A stretch of 64,000 nt of DNA from Casuarius casuarius (taxonomy: Eukaryota > Chordata > Aves > Casuariiformes > Casuariidae): positions 37,982 to 101,981 of the forward strand of contig PTFA01000494.1 of assembly GCA_003342895.1 (NCBI GenBank), in the 5' to 3' direction. Shown here piece by piece: positions 1 through 13,889 of this stretch. The translations under genes were made by a program, and so were the position numbers. Below the pieces are notes generated by a model, which saw only the letters and a list, made by a program, of their open reading frames with translations, was not told where the DNA came from and ran no database searches. Numbering within the stretch: the stretch's first letter is position 1; every line of letters starts with the position of its first letter.

Positions 1-3000
1 TTCTGCTTTGCTGCTGTGTGCACTGGCTGCAGCCCCCTTTAGCGTGTAACCAGAGACACTCGGCAGACTTTTCAACTCAGTTGTCACAGTCTTGCAAAAT
101 TGGCCCTTTTGTACAGAGGAGTAAACTGAGGCTGATATTCTGTGAAGTCATACCCTTCCCCTGCTCCCCCACGCTGACGGCAGCCACACACAGTACTGGA
201 TCAGTCTCAAGAAGTGCATGTCAGGATTTAAGTAACTTACCACAGTGAGGCAGTAAATCAGCACCAGCATTAGAGATTGTGGCATTCTCTTGCTCTGATG
301 ACAAGTCCAATCATCCATCTAGGAAAAGGTGAAAAAGGGAAGTGTTATTCAACTAATTTACAAATCAGCAATCAGATACTGTAATAAGTATCATCATATT
401 TTCCTTACAGGAAAGACAGACAAGGCTTTTAAATAGTTAAAAGAATATTAATGATTGTTACTAGAATGTTACAGCAATGAGCTTCATACTTGCTCACATG
501 CTTACAGATACACCAGAAGTGGTTTCAGGCTTTTTCATTTCCTCCAAACACGTGGGAATGCCATTTTTCACCCTAAACCCTTTGTTATTTTCTTTTAAGA
601 AAAGCTACTACCAGGAGTGACCAAAAAGTAATCAAAGATTTTGAAAGTATTAAGCCGGCCATTTCCTAGGTATACAGAGCTAGTGCTCTGAAATTCGGCA
701 GCACTTCGTTCCTTCCTACCACAGGGAAGGTTGCACACTTTTGTTAATACACAAGTGTCATTTAATATGAGAATCTTCTGATTAAAGGTCAGAAGTGCTT
801 GCACACCTGTAATATGATGAAAACTGGCCAAAGGCCCCAGACTCACAGATGTAGATTTGAGCTTCAGTTGGTAGGAAGAGGAACAAACCATCCTCTTCTG
901 AAATATGAAGTCATATGAACACAGCTCGGGGCGGGGGGGAAATCGAACCAAGGAACAGTCATAAGGCTGTTCAATTACCATAAGCAATGCTAGCAAAAAA
1001 GCAGCCTCCTGACTAATGAATTTCAAAGGCTCACAAACTCAAATTCTGATCTAAATTTTTATATTCACCATGACAAGCAATTGGGTTTGCAAAACTGATT
1101 TGAGATTCCCCTGGAAATACTTGTACTCATTACAAGTGCTTTGGGTTCCTGATTATGTCAAGAATATTACAAAGCTTGTTCTTGTCTTACTAGTATTTTC
1201 TCTTTGTTTTTTTCCCCTCAAATCAGGAAATAAAACAAACAAGTCATCTTTTGTTGTTGTTTTTGAAGTAGCATGCAACAGTGCATCTTATTTGATCTCA
1301 GAATAGGATCAGACAATAACATTTGGATCTAGACTTAGATCCACACAGTCTGAAAAGCCTGGAACAAACTTATGCACACTTCTTCCTCTATCCCTCTTCC
1401 ATCAGTTGAGGGGCAGTGAGAGACTGGGGCAAAAGAGGAGAGGGGAAGAAGGTGAGGTGACCTTTCACAAGAACGGGCAGTATGAAACTTATTTGGGAAG
1501 CAACTCAAATTAAGAAAATTCTCATCTGGCCACTTCTGTCTCCACATTTAAATGAAGAAGAGCAAAAAAATCCACCACCTTTCAGGTACAGTCCATGATT
1601 GTTCTCTACTGTGATAATAGCCTTGATATGGTTGACAGACCTTCTGTGCTGATCAGCAGCACATTCCCAGCAAGGGGGGGACAGCGCGCAGGCTAATNCA
1701 GTGCACGGCAGGAGACGAAGGCTCAGACTTGCAGAAGACACCCAGCACACCCCTGGCTAACCACGGNGGTCTCCAGCTCCCCCAGCATTACCCCNCTCCC
1801 TGGGCAAGCCTGAAGTCACCCTCATTCTCTGGTGGTGTGCCGGCTCTCAGTTGCTTAATCTAGTCTGAGCTCTGCAGGGAAGTTCTGGACCTCTGCAATG
1901 TTTCTAGAACTGGATGCGCAGGCCTGTGCCATGCTTTAATTTTCCTCTTGGCCACAATACACTCTTTGGAGTGTAACTCTTTACTTGGCTGGAGGCATTC
2001 CTGACTGACCTGGTCTCACAGGGGTGAGCTCGCCTGTGACAGAGCAGCCTGGTCCTTACAGACATGAACGCCCCACCACCTTCCCCCCAAGATACAGGTC
2101 CGCAGAGAAACGCTCTGCCNTTTCACTGTCCTGGCAATACAGGAACTGCCAGCTCCAGATCCTCCATTTGTGTCCCAGGAGCTGAGAGACCACCCATAGC
2201 AGGGCAGCAAAGGCTACCTCAGCCNCTTGGCTGGAGAGAGGGGTTCCCCCCACATCAGTGAGCACATACACCTCTTTTCTCACCATTGCAACTTCTACAG
2301 GCAAAGGGCCTGAAAGGAAGCAGCCCATTCGGGACCATCCGGCTGGGCTCCACTGCTGTTCTAGCTGGCCACTCCTCTCCCTCCCCTCCGGGCAGCCTCG
2401 CTGACAACACCATGTTCCCAGCCCATTCTGAGAACCACACACGGGGCTTGGAAGAACCACAGCTTGTTCTGAGGGCAAACATTAACAACTCTTGCACAGG
2501 AAAGGCTAGGGTGATCTGACCTGTCTCCTGATCAAGAAAAACTGGGACAAAACGTTTCCGTGGGTAGTCTAAGAAACTCGGCATAATAAGGGATAAGATA
2601 TAATGTTCAAAGGGAGAATTTATTCCTGCAAGCCTTCCAGAATTACANCACATCATGGATCCCAGCTACTCATCCTGCAATGACAGAAAGAAAGCTAGTT
2701 TCCAAAAAGCTGCAGCATACNGACCACCTCTTTCTCGTCCCTCTGGCCTTCTTCTGTCCAGATTCACAGGCCTCACTGTCCCACANAAACTACTGGGCCA
2801 GATTTAAATGGGCAAACAGAAATGGTCATACGACCTATGAAGGAAGTCACAGTGCTGGCAGAAGACATCAGGAGCTAAAGCACTTTTTATACGGACCCAA
2901 CTACGCATCAGGGAAGGGCTTTCAAACACAACAGGCCTAGGCCAGATACGTGTCAATACCACTAAGGCAAAAGGGGCTCTGAAATCTTGCACAAATCTCT

Positions 3001-3559
3001 CCATTCCTAAACACACATAGTTTCTAAAAACCATGTCTCAGAATACACTGGAGTGAACCATTTGCCAGTCAGGTGAAGGGCCATGAGGTAATACAGCGTG
3101 ACACAACCAGGTGGGGAGAGAGTCTCTGGGGCAGGACACACCTAAAAACTTTTTAGTCTTGAGATCTTTCGGATTACAGATCTGCCATCCCTCCACACAA
3201 AGCGCACCTGACTGGGAGGTTTTCAAGTAGCCAGAAGCACCCTAANCTGAAAACTGATCAGGGAGAAAAGTAGATTTGTCACCAGCTCAGGAAAGTGAAT
3301 TATTCCTGACCAACGCTTCTCCCACGGCACCACAGCCAACCGGCAGCCACCCCACCTCACTGCGTGCAGCATGCTCCTCTGCCAAGCAGCAGCCACAGGG
3401 AGCCTGCTGGCCAAAATGTCATGGCCTTTGCAAGGGGGGAGGGCATGATATAAAATATTATTTCCTGCTGTCAGCTCCAGCTTCTGCAAGCTGAAGCCCA
3501 CCCGTTCTCCCAGCCCTTCCCCACCACACTCCAGAGGAAGGGAGCGGTGCCCTCCCACG
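1..3559. other. Intergenic sequence, no recognised gene
   Basis: Mixed-composition sequence with many single N bases (from 1,697 on). Short ORFs on both strands overlap one another and show no domain. At about 110-290 there are blocks resembling an antisense MIR SINE (a GTACAGAGGAGTAAACTGAGG-like start followed later by TAAGTAACTTACC), interrupted by unrelated sequence. Confidence 0.5.
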
Positions 3560-4420
3560 CACGGCTACTACTTGTGTGAGGTGGGGAGCAGCCCCCCCAC
3601 CCTTCCCACACCCCGGGTGCAGAAGCCGGGCCCTCAGCCCCGGATCCGGGCTCACCCGCAGGCAGTCTTCGGGCCCCGGGCCCCGTTGGTGCTGCACCCT
3701 GAGCTGGCTGCGACAGCCGAGGCTAAGGCATGGCAAGGCCTCGCGGCACCTCCAAGTGGTGAAGGCACCAGCCCCAGCTCCCATCGCTGCTGAGCAAACG
3801 GCTGCCGGCGCGCCGGGATCCTGGTAACGGCCGCGCGCGAGACCGCTGCCCTCACCCCCCCTTCCCGCCGGGCCCAACGGCCGCGCGCGAGACCGCGTTT
3901 CCCGCCCTTCCCGCCGGGCCCAACGGCCGCGCGCGAGACCGCTCCCCCGCCCTTCCCAACGGCCGCGCGCGAGACTGCTCCCCCCCACCGGGCCCAACGG
4001 TCGCCTGTGAGGGGCCAGAGCCGGGGCCGGGGTCCCCGCCCTGAACTGCCGGTCCGGCCGCCTGCCGCCCGGCGACCCTGCCTCCTGACAGGGCCGGCTG
4101 CATCCCGGCTGGCGCCTCAGCTGCGAGGGGGCAGGTGGGGGTAACCGCNGTGGCTTCCGCTGTCGCTCAAAGAGCCTCGAAGCTGCTTGTTCCACTGGGG
4201 GCCGAGGAGGGACCGAGCCAGCGCTCCTGGGCAGAGGAGACGCGCGTGCCCAGGTAGGCCAGCGAGGCAGCTCCTCTGACCGTGCACATGGGGAAACGCT
4301 GCCCTTCCCCTTCGCGTCCAGGCAGATCTGACACATGCCCTCAAAGAGCAGCTGAATATTAGCGCTGACACTGACAAACAGACACCAGGGGAGGGAGCAA
4401 GCAGGAGAGAAAGGCGTCAC
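3560..4420. promoter_or_regulatory. Orphan CpG island about 10 kb beyond the 3' end of RASGEF1B
   Basis: Abrupt rise to very high G+C with many CpG dinucleotides, containing the five-copy GC-rich repeat at 3.83-4.01 kb. Open frames of up to 320 codons on the minus strand reflect stop-codon scarcity and carry no recognisable domain. A minus-strand donor-like GCGG|GTGAGC lies at about 3,656. It could be the promoter of an unannotated transcript in either direction or of a neighbouring gene leaving the window. I could not identify a product. Confidence 0.6.
3826..4012. repeat. Five-copy GC-rich tandem repeat
   Basis: The core AACGGCCGCGCGCGAGACYGC starts at 3,826, 3,876, 3,922 and 3,958, with a fifth, diverged copy at 3,995. 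Spacings are 50, 46, 36 and 37 bp, so the units differ by loss of part of a CCCGCCCTTCCCGCCGGGCCC-like spacer. The cores are almost identical, which suggests recent expansion or homogenisation inside the CpG island. Confidence 0.85.
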
Positions 4421-7400
4421 GCACCCAAGGCGTCCTGGGGAGCTCAGGCACCTGCGGCGGCCCAGGCGATGCCCTACGTTGTGCCATTCTGTGGTTCAGG
4501 GGCTACCCAGTGCCCCCAATTGCAGCTGGGGCACCCAGGCAACGGGTAGCAACACGCACAGGGCCCGGTGTTAGCCATGGTTTACTAAAAAACTGAAGCA
4601 CGACGGAGTTCACAATTTGTGAGAACGTGGGAGTCGGGGTTTGGCCTGCACGCCATCCACACTGCTTCTGTAGATGTTTCTGCAGATAGATTACTGTATT
4701 TGTTTGTCTTCCAGGGAAATGTTGGTTTGCTCATGTAGAATTTACATTTTTGCCTGTTTAACTGTANCCCAGCAGTTACTGGTATTTCCAAAGGTACTCA
4801 GAGGTGCNGGTTGAATCGTTCTGTTATTTCTCTGTGTATCAGAAAGAAAAGATGATGTANTTTCTCACAAAATACCTCGTACAGCCATCTGAGGAAACAG
4901 TGTCTTTCAGAGTGGGAGTGACTCCTTCTTACATCTTTTGACTCTATAGCATTCAGTTTTCCTTTTGTCAGCCTTTCTACCTGCAGTAAAACCATTTATT
5001 TTGCTGTTTTTTTTTCCCTACTTGCTCTATAGCTGCCACATCAACTAACTGATGTAGCTCCCCTTTTAGTCCCTAGACTGAGGGAGCTTTCCCTGGGATA
5101 TAAATTATATGAGTTGAGCTCTTTTAGCTCTCACCCGGTCCGCACTCAGCTGAGAACTTCTCTATCCCATGGAAGACATCCCAGGACTCTTCCTCCAGCG
5201 CTTCAGTCCCCTGCCTTTTCAATGAAATCCAGTGTAAAATGGTCTAAGTTACAATGTGTGAATAAAGGTGACAACATATATAAATAAAGCAGTTGTTGGC
5301 TGCTGGGTGTTTGTACAATCTAAACAGATTTCCTCCTGTGAATGTTCCCCACGCACCACTATCTCCTTATTTATTTTTCATTTTTGTCACAAGAGGGCAC
5401 TAGTTGCCTACCTACATTAATTTTCCCACCCACAGCTTGACACAAAAAGCAGAAAAGCAGAGACGTTCTTGGGATTACACCCATTGAGTAAATGTAATTA
5501 CACTTGCATTGAGAGGGACGATGAAAGGAGACCCATCCGGAAAGGCAAATCGCATCTTCAGTGGGGCCAACTTCCTCCTGTCTTTGAAAGTCACAGGGCA
5601 GCGCGAGCAGGTTACAGCAGCAGCCTGCTGTGCTGAACAGCCCTTCAGCCGACTGTGGCCAGGGCTCTCTGGGATCAGAGGGGTCTCTCCTCCCATGCTA
5701 TGTAGCAGAGCGCAGGAATCCCAGCTTCCCCTCTCATGCTCTGTTTGGGACACTTTCTCATGGTTGTGCTGGTATAGATATGGATAAAGTAGCAGAAATG
5801 CTAAATTTTCTGGCATTTCATTTGTGTCATTGATACTATGCAAGACTCAGCAGCTCCCAGGAGAAGCACACAGTGTTGCTTGGATTTTGTTTTCATTTTT
5901 TATTAAAGCCAGTTTCAAAGCTTCTGCTCTGTGCTGTGCCAGATGCCCAGGTGACCTGGGCACCTAGACTCTTGAGGGAATTGGTTATTCTGAGAAGGAT
6001 AAATATTCATTCTCCTTTGCGTGGTTCTTGAGGAGGTTTTTACTATTTTTAAAACCTAATTCAAAAGTAGCAGACTAAAAATAAAGCATTTCAAAAAAAA
6101 TCCATGTAGCACTCTGCACTGAAAATGCAATCCAAATCATGATGGAGCTAATTGAAATGCAACTCTTCCTTTTTTTTCCTCTTATTCTTCACTGTTCTGA
6201 TCTCCAGACAACCCAACTGCACAAGCAGTTTAAAACTGCTGTGCCAGGTATGCAGTTTTTATGCAACTTTATGACCTAAAGCCTGACACAGAGCATCAGT
6301 TTGGTACCAGTTTGCCTGGCTTTCTTCCCTACTGATGAGTGTCTCGGCGAGAATCTTGATGGAAATACTCTCATTGTTTGCCACAAGTAAGTGGCTCCAA
6401 TGGTCCAAGGCCAGCAAAGAAGCTGGTTTTGTCCATGCCAAGCCTTTCTCCCTGGTTTGACAACACATACAATGTGCAACTTGTAAATTGGTTTGTATAT
6501 GTTGTCACACCTGCTGGATCAGCTGTAGAAGAGGGATAGTGCAGTAAAACTGGAGGGTGAAGTAGTGCAAATGGGTGGCTACATTATCAGATGCAGGTTA
6601 AGACACTTAAGTTCAGATATACATGGGTGGCTCAGCTCCTGATGTAGTCAATGGAAACTTACAGCCCAGTTCAGTTACCAAAGCACGGGCCTCTAGTATT
6701 CCATTCGAAACATGCTAAAGGTATCCTGCAGGCCCTTTGAGTGTGTGTCTCAAAGGATCTGGGTTTCCTCTAACTCCTGTGCCATAGCTGCCTTTCCCAG
6801 AAGAGTATCTGATACTCTGGGGCATGTGAGCTGCTGATCTGCCTGTAGGCATCTGGAGTACACCCTCCCAGGCGCTGACTTTAGAGTTCCCTGAATAGTC
6901 GATAGTCCCTGTTGTCTAAATGTCCGTTGCCAGTAAGGGGAGCTTACTGTTGTCCTAGCGTGGACCCCATCCATAGCAAAGAAAATAATCTTCCCTGGCC
7001 AGTTTATTAAACCATTTATACTCTGAGGTATTTGAACTAGCTATTAGCTACAAACTAGCTAAATGAATTAGCTACAAACCTAATTTTTCAAAATAAATTC
7101 CCAGACAGACCAACTGCCCAAAACCTTGGGGAAAAGAAACCTTTTTTTCCTGTATATTCGGTTACCAGCATCAGTTGTTCTAATTTTTTCAATTACATTA
7201 CTTTCCTCCTTTCCTCATTATTAGTTTTCCATCTTTTGGTCTCTCTCGAGAAGTGAGGCCAAGCAGCTGTTTATAACAAAATCCATGATATATTAATTTC
7301 ATTACTAGCAAACATATTCATAAATAATTAATGAAAAAACCTAAATATACAGCTGGTACTGTTTGCAAGCGATTATGCAGCTAGTCTTATTTTGCAATAC

Positions 7401-10400
7401 AGTTAATACAAAGGAGAGACCTTTATTCCTTGAGAAGAAAAGCAGCCCATAAATAATCCAATGAAATATGTTTCCATTATATAAATGGAATTACATAAAT
7501 GCATGCTTTGATTCTAGAGAAGGTGACAGTCCATTTCTTGAAAACTGACAAGTATCCAATAGCACTTCGACAAAAGATGGACTTTGACCTACAAGTCTGT
7601 ATTATAGAAGCGAAGGACTACCTTCGGGCTGAAAATATTTTATTTTGTACTGAGTATAATGAAAATTCTAAGTTTTGTTGCTTAAAAATTATTTCATATA
7701 TTTATCATTCCTTTCCCCTTGAAACCTAATCTAATGACATAGCCCTTGAATATTACTCTCAGATGTATTTTCATTACAAAAAGAACTCAAATGTGTTTTG
7801 TGAAAACAGTTCAATATATATAGCAGTTTCTGGTTTTCAGTTTACACATGCTGAAATATAACATGATAAGTACCATCAAAACCAAATCTTCCTAGACAAA
7901 AATGGCAAGCACTGAATGCTTGCCATAGCATTGGGATTTTTCAGTGAGATCTAGTGAAGGCTTGAATGTCTGGAATGAACACTTAGCTGAGTATCTTCTG
8001 GAAAAGCAGGTTTTATAGGTGACTAACAATTCACGTCAACAAAGTTTAAAAAGAACACGAGGGAAAAAACTTGTATTTCCAAGTGATAATCCAAGAGTTA
8101 ACTCAGGAGGCCAAAAAGTTAGTTTCACTCTGCATAGCCTTTTGTTTCCTGTTCAGTGAGGTAAAGGGAGCAAAATTTGGTTTGGACTTTGCTTGCAATT
8201 TATTATTAGTCATGTAATATATAGTGTGTTTCTTAAAGGTGTGGCTCCAAGAGTCGTATAACTATGGGAGAACCATACCATTATTTTGAAGAATAAGGGA
8301 AATTACAAGCTCTGGTGGTTGTAATGAACCAAAAGGTTGGTGAATACATTCACTAAAAATATTGCAGTGTTTAAGCCAATCTTCTGATCTGGGCAGTAAA
8401 GGGAGTATTTTTTTAATGCATAGGACTGGAAAAACCATGAAAAATGGGAAAAAAATGTAAAAGCATTCATATACTTTGTTTTACTCTACTGTCCCAAAAA
8501 TATAGACAGTGCAATTAACAAAGCACAGTATTATACTTTTATTTGTGAATCACTTTTTTCAGAGAAACAAAATTTAATTTCTTAATAATTATGCAAGGCA
8601 GAAACATTTGAACCCTGTTTTAGTGCTTGGGTAAACAATGGTGAAAAGACTGTAGATGACCTACATTATAATCATAGCATATAATCAGAAGTGCACAAGA
8701 TGCATCTCCCTCTTTCTCCTGTTCCTCAGCTGCCAGTGGTTACAGTTGACTGGTATTTGTACCTAAAGCGGAGATTTACAGGCCAGATTTCTTTAATACT
8801 CAGCCCTCAGAATTAGAGTTGGATTTTCGGATGAGATCTGTTCTCTGCAATGTTGCTTAAAAACATTTAGTAGTATAAACATTTTTTTAATAGGGGACAA
8901 TTGGCCTCTGAAAATTAGCTCTGTTGATTGTCAAATTAGCTGGGCTTACATGGGGACCAAACACTTGCTATTTCCTCTAGGCATGATTCTGACCTGTCAG
9001 ACAGAAAATAGTACCAAAAAAGTTACAGATTTGCTCAAGGAGAAATTAAGAAAAAAACATATCATTCTCCATTGTTAACAGCAGAGTAGATCATTACTCT
9101 AGCAGCAATGGTGGCAAGAAACATCACCTGGTAGGAAAATGCATCCCCATAAACATAATCCTTTACTTCTTGTGTCTCATACTTTGCATACTGAGTTTCT
9201 AACCTATCTCCTATCCAGACTGGCAAGTACATTCCTGACTAATGGCTCTGATTTCAAATCAACTTGTTAATCCTGTTACCATTTCACATTTTACTCTGCT
9301 GTCATTTCTTTTTTGAGCACGAGATCTCTATTGTCTGGTTTAATAGGTATAAGCATGTCTCCGATTCCCTTTGTAACAACATTGCTATGGCATTTCTGGG
9401 TATGAGTGGAGCTTCTGTGTCAGCAAGCCCACAGTTCTATATATTTTATACATATATGTGTGTATATATATAAAAGAAACTACTGTATCCCAAGCTTTGC
9501 ATACTTGCATTTCTATTCAATACCTCTGATCCCAAGTAGGTGATTACAGTCTCAGAAAAAGGTCCTAACCCTTTTCCTACCAAATCCTCCTTTCTATTCC
9601 ATAAATGCTTCCTCTGACTTCTTTTAAGGAAGGGCAAAACTGCAACTGTCCAAACTGTCTGGGGAAGAGGAGGTCTAAGGAAAGTCCAACTTCTTCAAGA
9701 AATTGACTTGCTCCCAGCCCTAAGTTGTATTTCTGCCTTTCTACCAATCTTTACTAAAACATTCCTCCTGTAGATGTTGAAATCAGCAAGAAGCATAGAT
9801 TTTCACATTTGCTGCATTTTATTCTTATCATCGCAAACTTTCGATTTTGAATGGGCTGATGATATGAATGTGGAAGATGGCCCAGTCTGAAAAGACATAG
9901 CCAAGTATATGTTAGTGTTTTCCTGAGAAATAGTAAATCCTCCATCACAGTCACACACACACAGACAAAACCAGTCTCTGGGAAGAAACGTCATCGTCCA
10001 CATATTGTGAAAATACCTTTATGGTTAAATAGGAAACAAATCATCAAGGTGTTTTTTGTAATGCCTCCCACAGTAGCTTCAAAACATATTTCTGAATTTG
10101 GAGACAGCTTTAGAAAATCATTTTGCAGAAATACGATTGATTTGTTTCACTGATAGCAAGATATGTTTCTTTGAACTTCCTTTCCCATGATTCACTCTAT
10201 TCTGAATCATCTGCCTTGAGCTTTCAGCCACAGCCATTTGTGATGCTCTTTTATATAAACTTTTCTCCCAGAGAAAAACATTTAAAAAGCAGTGAGGCAT
10301 CCAGAATCTAAATGCTATAAAGTTACCATACCTTAAAGAAAATACTTGAAAGGCTAAGGATTTTTTTTTTGTTGTCAACAGTGTTTATTAAAGCTGAATG

Positions 10401-13400
10401 GATTGGTGTATGTCATGCTGGTTCTTTCTAAGGAAAGTTATGTCATCTTGACTTTCGACTCTAAGATCAGACTTCAGGGCTTACAAAAGTATCCTGCTGT
10501 AACACTGAGACTGAGGCTTTGCTTTCTTTATCCTTCCCTGGAACTGACTGGGTCTTGATGCTGCTTTCCACTGCAGCTGGAAAGTCCACCTAAGAACAAC
10601 TTCCCTTTCTCACCTCTGGACTTCACAGGACAGGAGAGAAGCGCTAATAGACAGCAGAATATCCTGCCCCACAGCATGGCTGGCTCTCAGATTATTGTGG
10701 GCTACATCAATAGTGATGAGAAAGAGCTGCATTCTTCACCTTATCTTTTACATTTTTCTATCTGAAAAGTAATCTCTATGAAACACATACCTACGAATAC
10801 ATATGCAGAGCATATGTATTTGGCTTATAAAAAGACATCCTTTTAGGCCACAATATAGCTAGAATTTTCTAAAAAAGGAAAAAATGTACATAAACATATT
10901 TCAGAAAAGCTTAACACAGCACAGAGACAAAGCATCTATTGGCTTCAATGGTGCACTTTTTGCAACTAGGCTTTCACTTCAAAACTGATTGAAGTTTATC
11001 CATTTTAAGTTTCACTGTCAGCTTAGAGAAGCCTAGCAACTGTAACCTTGTGAATAGACCAGTTCCCTTGAAAATCCTTACCAGCCGTGTTTTTAAGCTT
11101 AAAAGCAGCGCTTGTACTGGGAGATGAGGACAGGACTCCATAAGCATAAAACACAGGCTGGGGAACAGTTGCTTGGTTGAAGCAGGTTATCAGGATCTGT
11201 CTGTGACAGCAGCTGCAGTAGCAGGACAACTGCAGCTGTGAGGGAATGAATTTCGAGGGGCCAGTCTGCTGCTCTCTTTGCTGCTACGTGGGAAAAACCT
11301 GCTTAGCATAACCAAGAAGTGACAGAGAGGAACTTAACAGATGCTGGTGTACTACCAAAGGCTTGTTCTTCTAACTTTTCTAGTAGAAGTACCCCACAAA
11401 GTCCACAAGGAGTCTCACTGCGCACTACCAATAAAAGGGATGCTGCCCGAAGTACTGGGGAAAATTCCCAAGATCAAGAAAATCTTAGAAGATGAAAGCC
11501 ATTTTGTCTATTATCTAAAAAAGCAATTTTTAGTGCTAGAACAAGCTGTATAGGAAGGGGGCAAAAAAAGAAAAGAAAGAAAAAGCAGTGGTATATATTG
11601 GAGCTGGCCACCTTTCTGTAGTATAGGTTCTTGCTTGCTTTCTCAGAGACGACCATTCTAAGTAGGCTTTTGCACATTTTTGCATGCAACTGACCTTTCT
11701 CTTCATGATTATACCATGAAGCCGTCTCTGAGCAGCAATGTGAAATACTTGCATGACAAGAAAAGGTATTGTTCTTGTGGGATTAGCCAAACATCTAGAC
11801 TCTTTTGAACAAGTTGCTTCACATGCGTCCATAAGACTTAGTTTTTATCTCTGCTTTCACCACTAGGAAAAAGAAATATAAGCTGTGTTTGAGTGATTTT
11901 TACAGGATAGACTTAGGTGTTGCTTCTGTCCCTTTTAAGCACTGAATATCTGTCACCACTGAACTGAGATGGGATATTCAGTCCTGGCTGAATACTGAAC
12001 TTTTTACATTTAATGAGTTCTTGTAACTCTTAATTTCAGGGGGTGTGTAATGTTTCCTTTAGGAGCTGGTTAGCCTTAGAAGATTCATTTTCCCTCTCAT
12101 TCCCTACTGGTAAGTGCTATTGACTGTTTCCAAGCCAATCCTTCAATGGTCTAACAGTAGCTCAGGATGTTCAAAATTATGTTAAAAGCCTAACACAGTG
12201 GCTGCATTGAAAGATGGGACAGAAGGTACCATGTGTGATGAGACTCAGATTGCTGTACCATCAAACAGCAAGTACATTAACACCTACAAGGAGCAGCCTC
12301 TGACTTGCCTCGGGCAAGGGAATTTGCATTCCCCTTTGAAGTACCAGTCCCAGGCTCCTGCACCTGCTGCCAAGCTGCTGTGCCCAGGAGGCAGCCTCCT
12401 CCTGCATACCAATCACACTGCTACGTGCTGCCTCTCCTCCATAAAAACATGTCCCACAAGACAACACAGAAAGCACACACTCTAGATGGAGGCTGCTTAA
12501 TGCTATTTCTCTTTTTATTTACAAATGCTTCATTCAAACTACATAAATAACATATGCATTTCTAAGCCAGGCCGGTAGTCAAACTATGTTACAGTGCAGG
12601 AGGGAAGAGAAGTTACTTCCACAGGCAGCTAACCCTTTGTTCCACTCTCTGGCTTCCCCTAGAAATAAAAATGTAAAAAAGCAGGGTAATGATAGCAAAT
12701 ATTTTGTCATGGAGACTATTTTCGTACTATAGTATTCCCAAAAGGAAGGAAGGAGGAAAACACGATGTTCCCCAGCATTTTACAACAATTGATTTCAAGT
12801 CCTGCCTAGAAGCCTTAAAAAGAGAGCAATCAAGAGGGGAGGGCTGGAAAGACCTCACCTGATGAAGGCTGGAGATTCAAGTCCATGAACCGCAGAAGCA
12901 ATTCTCTGAAAGATGGATTTCCTCCTTCGAAAGAGTTAGCATCTTTTTTCTCCTTCACCTTAACACACTGAACAGGAGAGGAGGGGGAAGAATCCTCTTC
13001 CACCATCAGGGCTCCTAGCACTTTCATAGTTGAGGTTCATGAGATATGAAATTCAGTGATTTCCAACACCTTGTACCAGCAAACAGGTAGTAGTTAAGGA
13101 CAGTATCCTTGCTGACTAAGGGTACTTCAACGTGTTCTTACAGACTTCAAAAATTAAATACTTTCCTAAAAAGGGACTGACAGAGCATAAACTTAAACAC
13201 CAGTCTACCTGAAAACTCAGAGATGCAATGCAACAGATATCTTTATTCTTTTTTTTTCTTTTCTTTTTAAAATAATAGTGGCAGGGTAATTGCAAATACC
13301 TGTCTTTGCCATGTGCTTTTGCTTAGTGATTTTGCATCCAGGGTGATCTACAGCTAGTTTCTTTTTTTTCCATCAGGTTCTTCCTAGGATAGAGTGGCTA

Positions 13401-13889
13401 AGTATTCAGAGCTACTACAAACTTATCAGATGTGTAACATACTGAGCTACTTCACAGTCATAATGATAATCCATAAAATAAACACAAAGGGAGACTGTTT
13501 TGTTTGCAGCTGTAGTTGAGAAGAAACCTTTTTTTCTTTCTGACATCTTGCAATTTCAGTCAAGCTGAATTGTGTTCTCTCCATTGTTACTCTTTCAAAA
13601 AAAAAGCAATTACAAAAATGACTTAATAAAAACATACTTTCATATTTTGACATACTTTGTACATCAGATTCTCAAAGACCGTTCTAGAAAAGTCAGCTTG
13701 TTCAACCTAATACAAGAAGAAAGTCAAGTATGGAAAATTAGAGTAACAAAACAGTATAGTAAAAATAAGAACATCTGTAGCATGTAGTGGTTAGTTGTAA
13801 ACAACTGAAAGAAAGAAAAAAACTCCTTACAAGACATAAAATAGTCCAAGCTACATTGCTACTGTATTTTTCTAGCAGGTGTGTTTTCT
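4421..13889. other. AT-rich sequence between the orphan CpG island and the RASGEF1B 3' end
   Basis: No coding exon, RNA gene or intact mobile element was recognised. Two + strand AATAAA hexamers occur at about 5,262 and 5,283, about 1 kb to the right of the orphan CpG island. Short microsatellites occur near 9,440-9,475 (TA/TG) and 9,952-9,963 (CA). Distal RASGEF1B polyadenylation signals may lie at 13,242 and 12,514. Confidence 0.5.

Noticed and set aside
3458..4420. 320-codon minus-strand ORF in the orphan CpG island
   Set aside because: Proline-, arginine- and glycine-rich composition from GC-rich DNA, includes the tandem repeat and an N, overlaps ORFs in other frames, and shows no domain or conserved motif.
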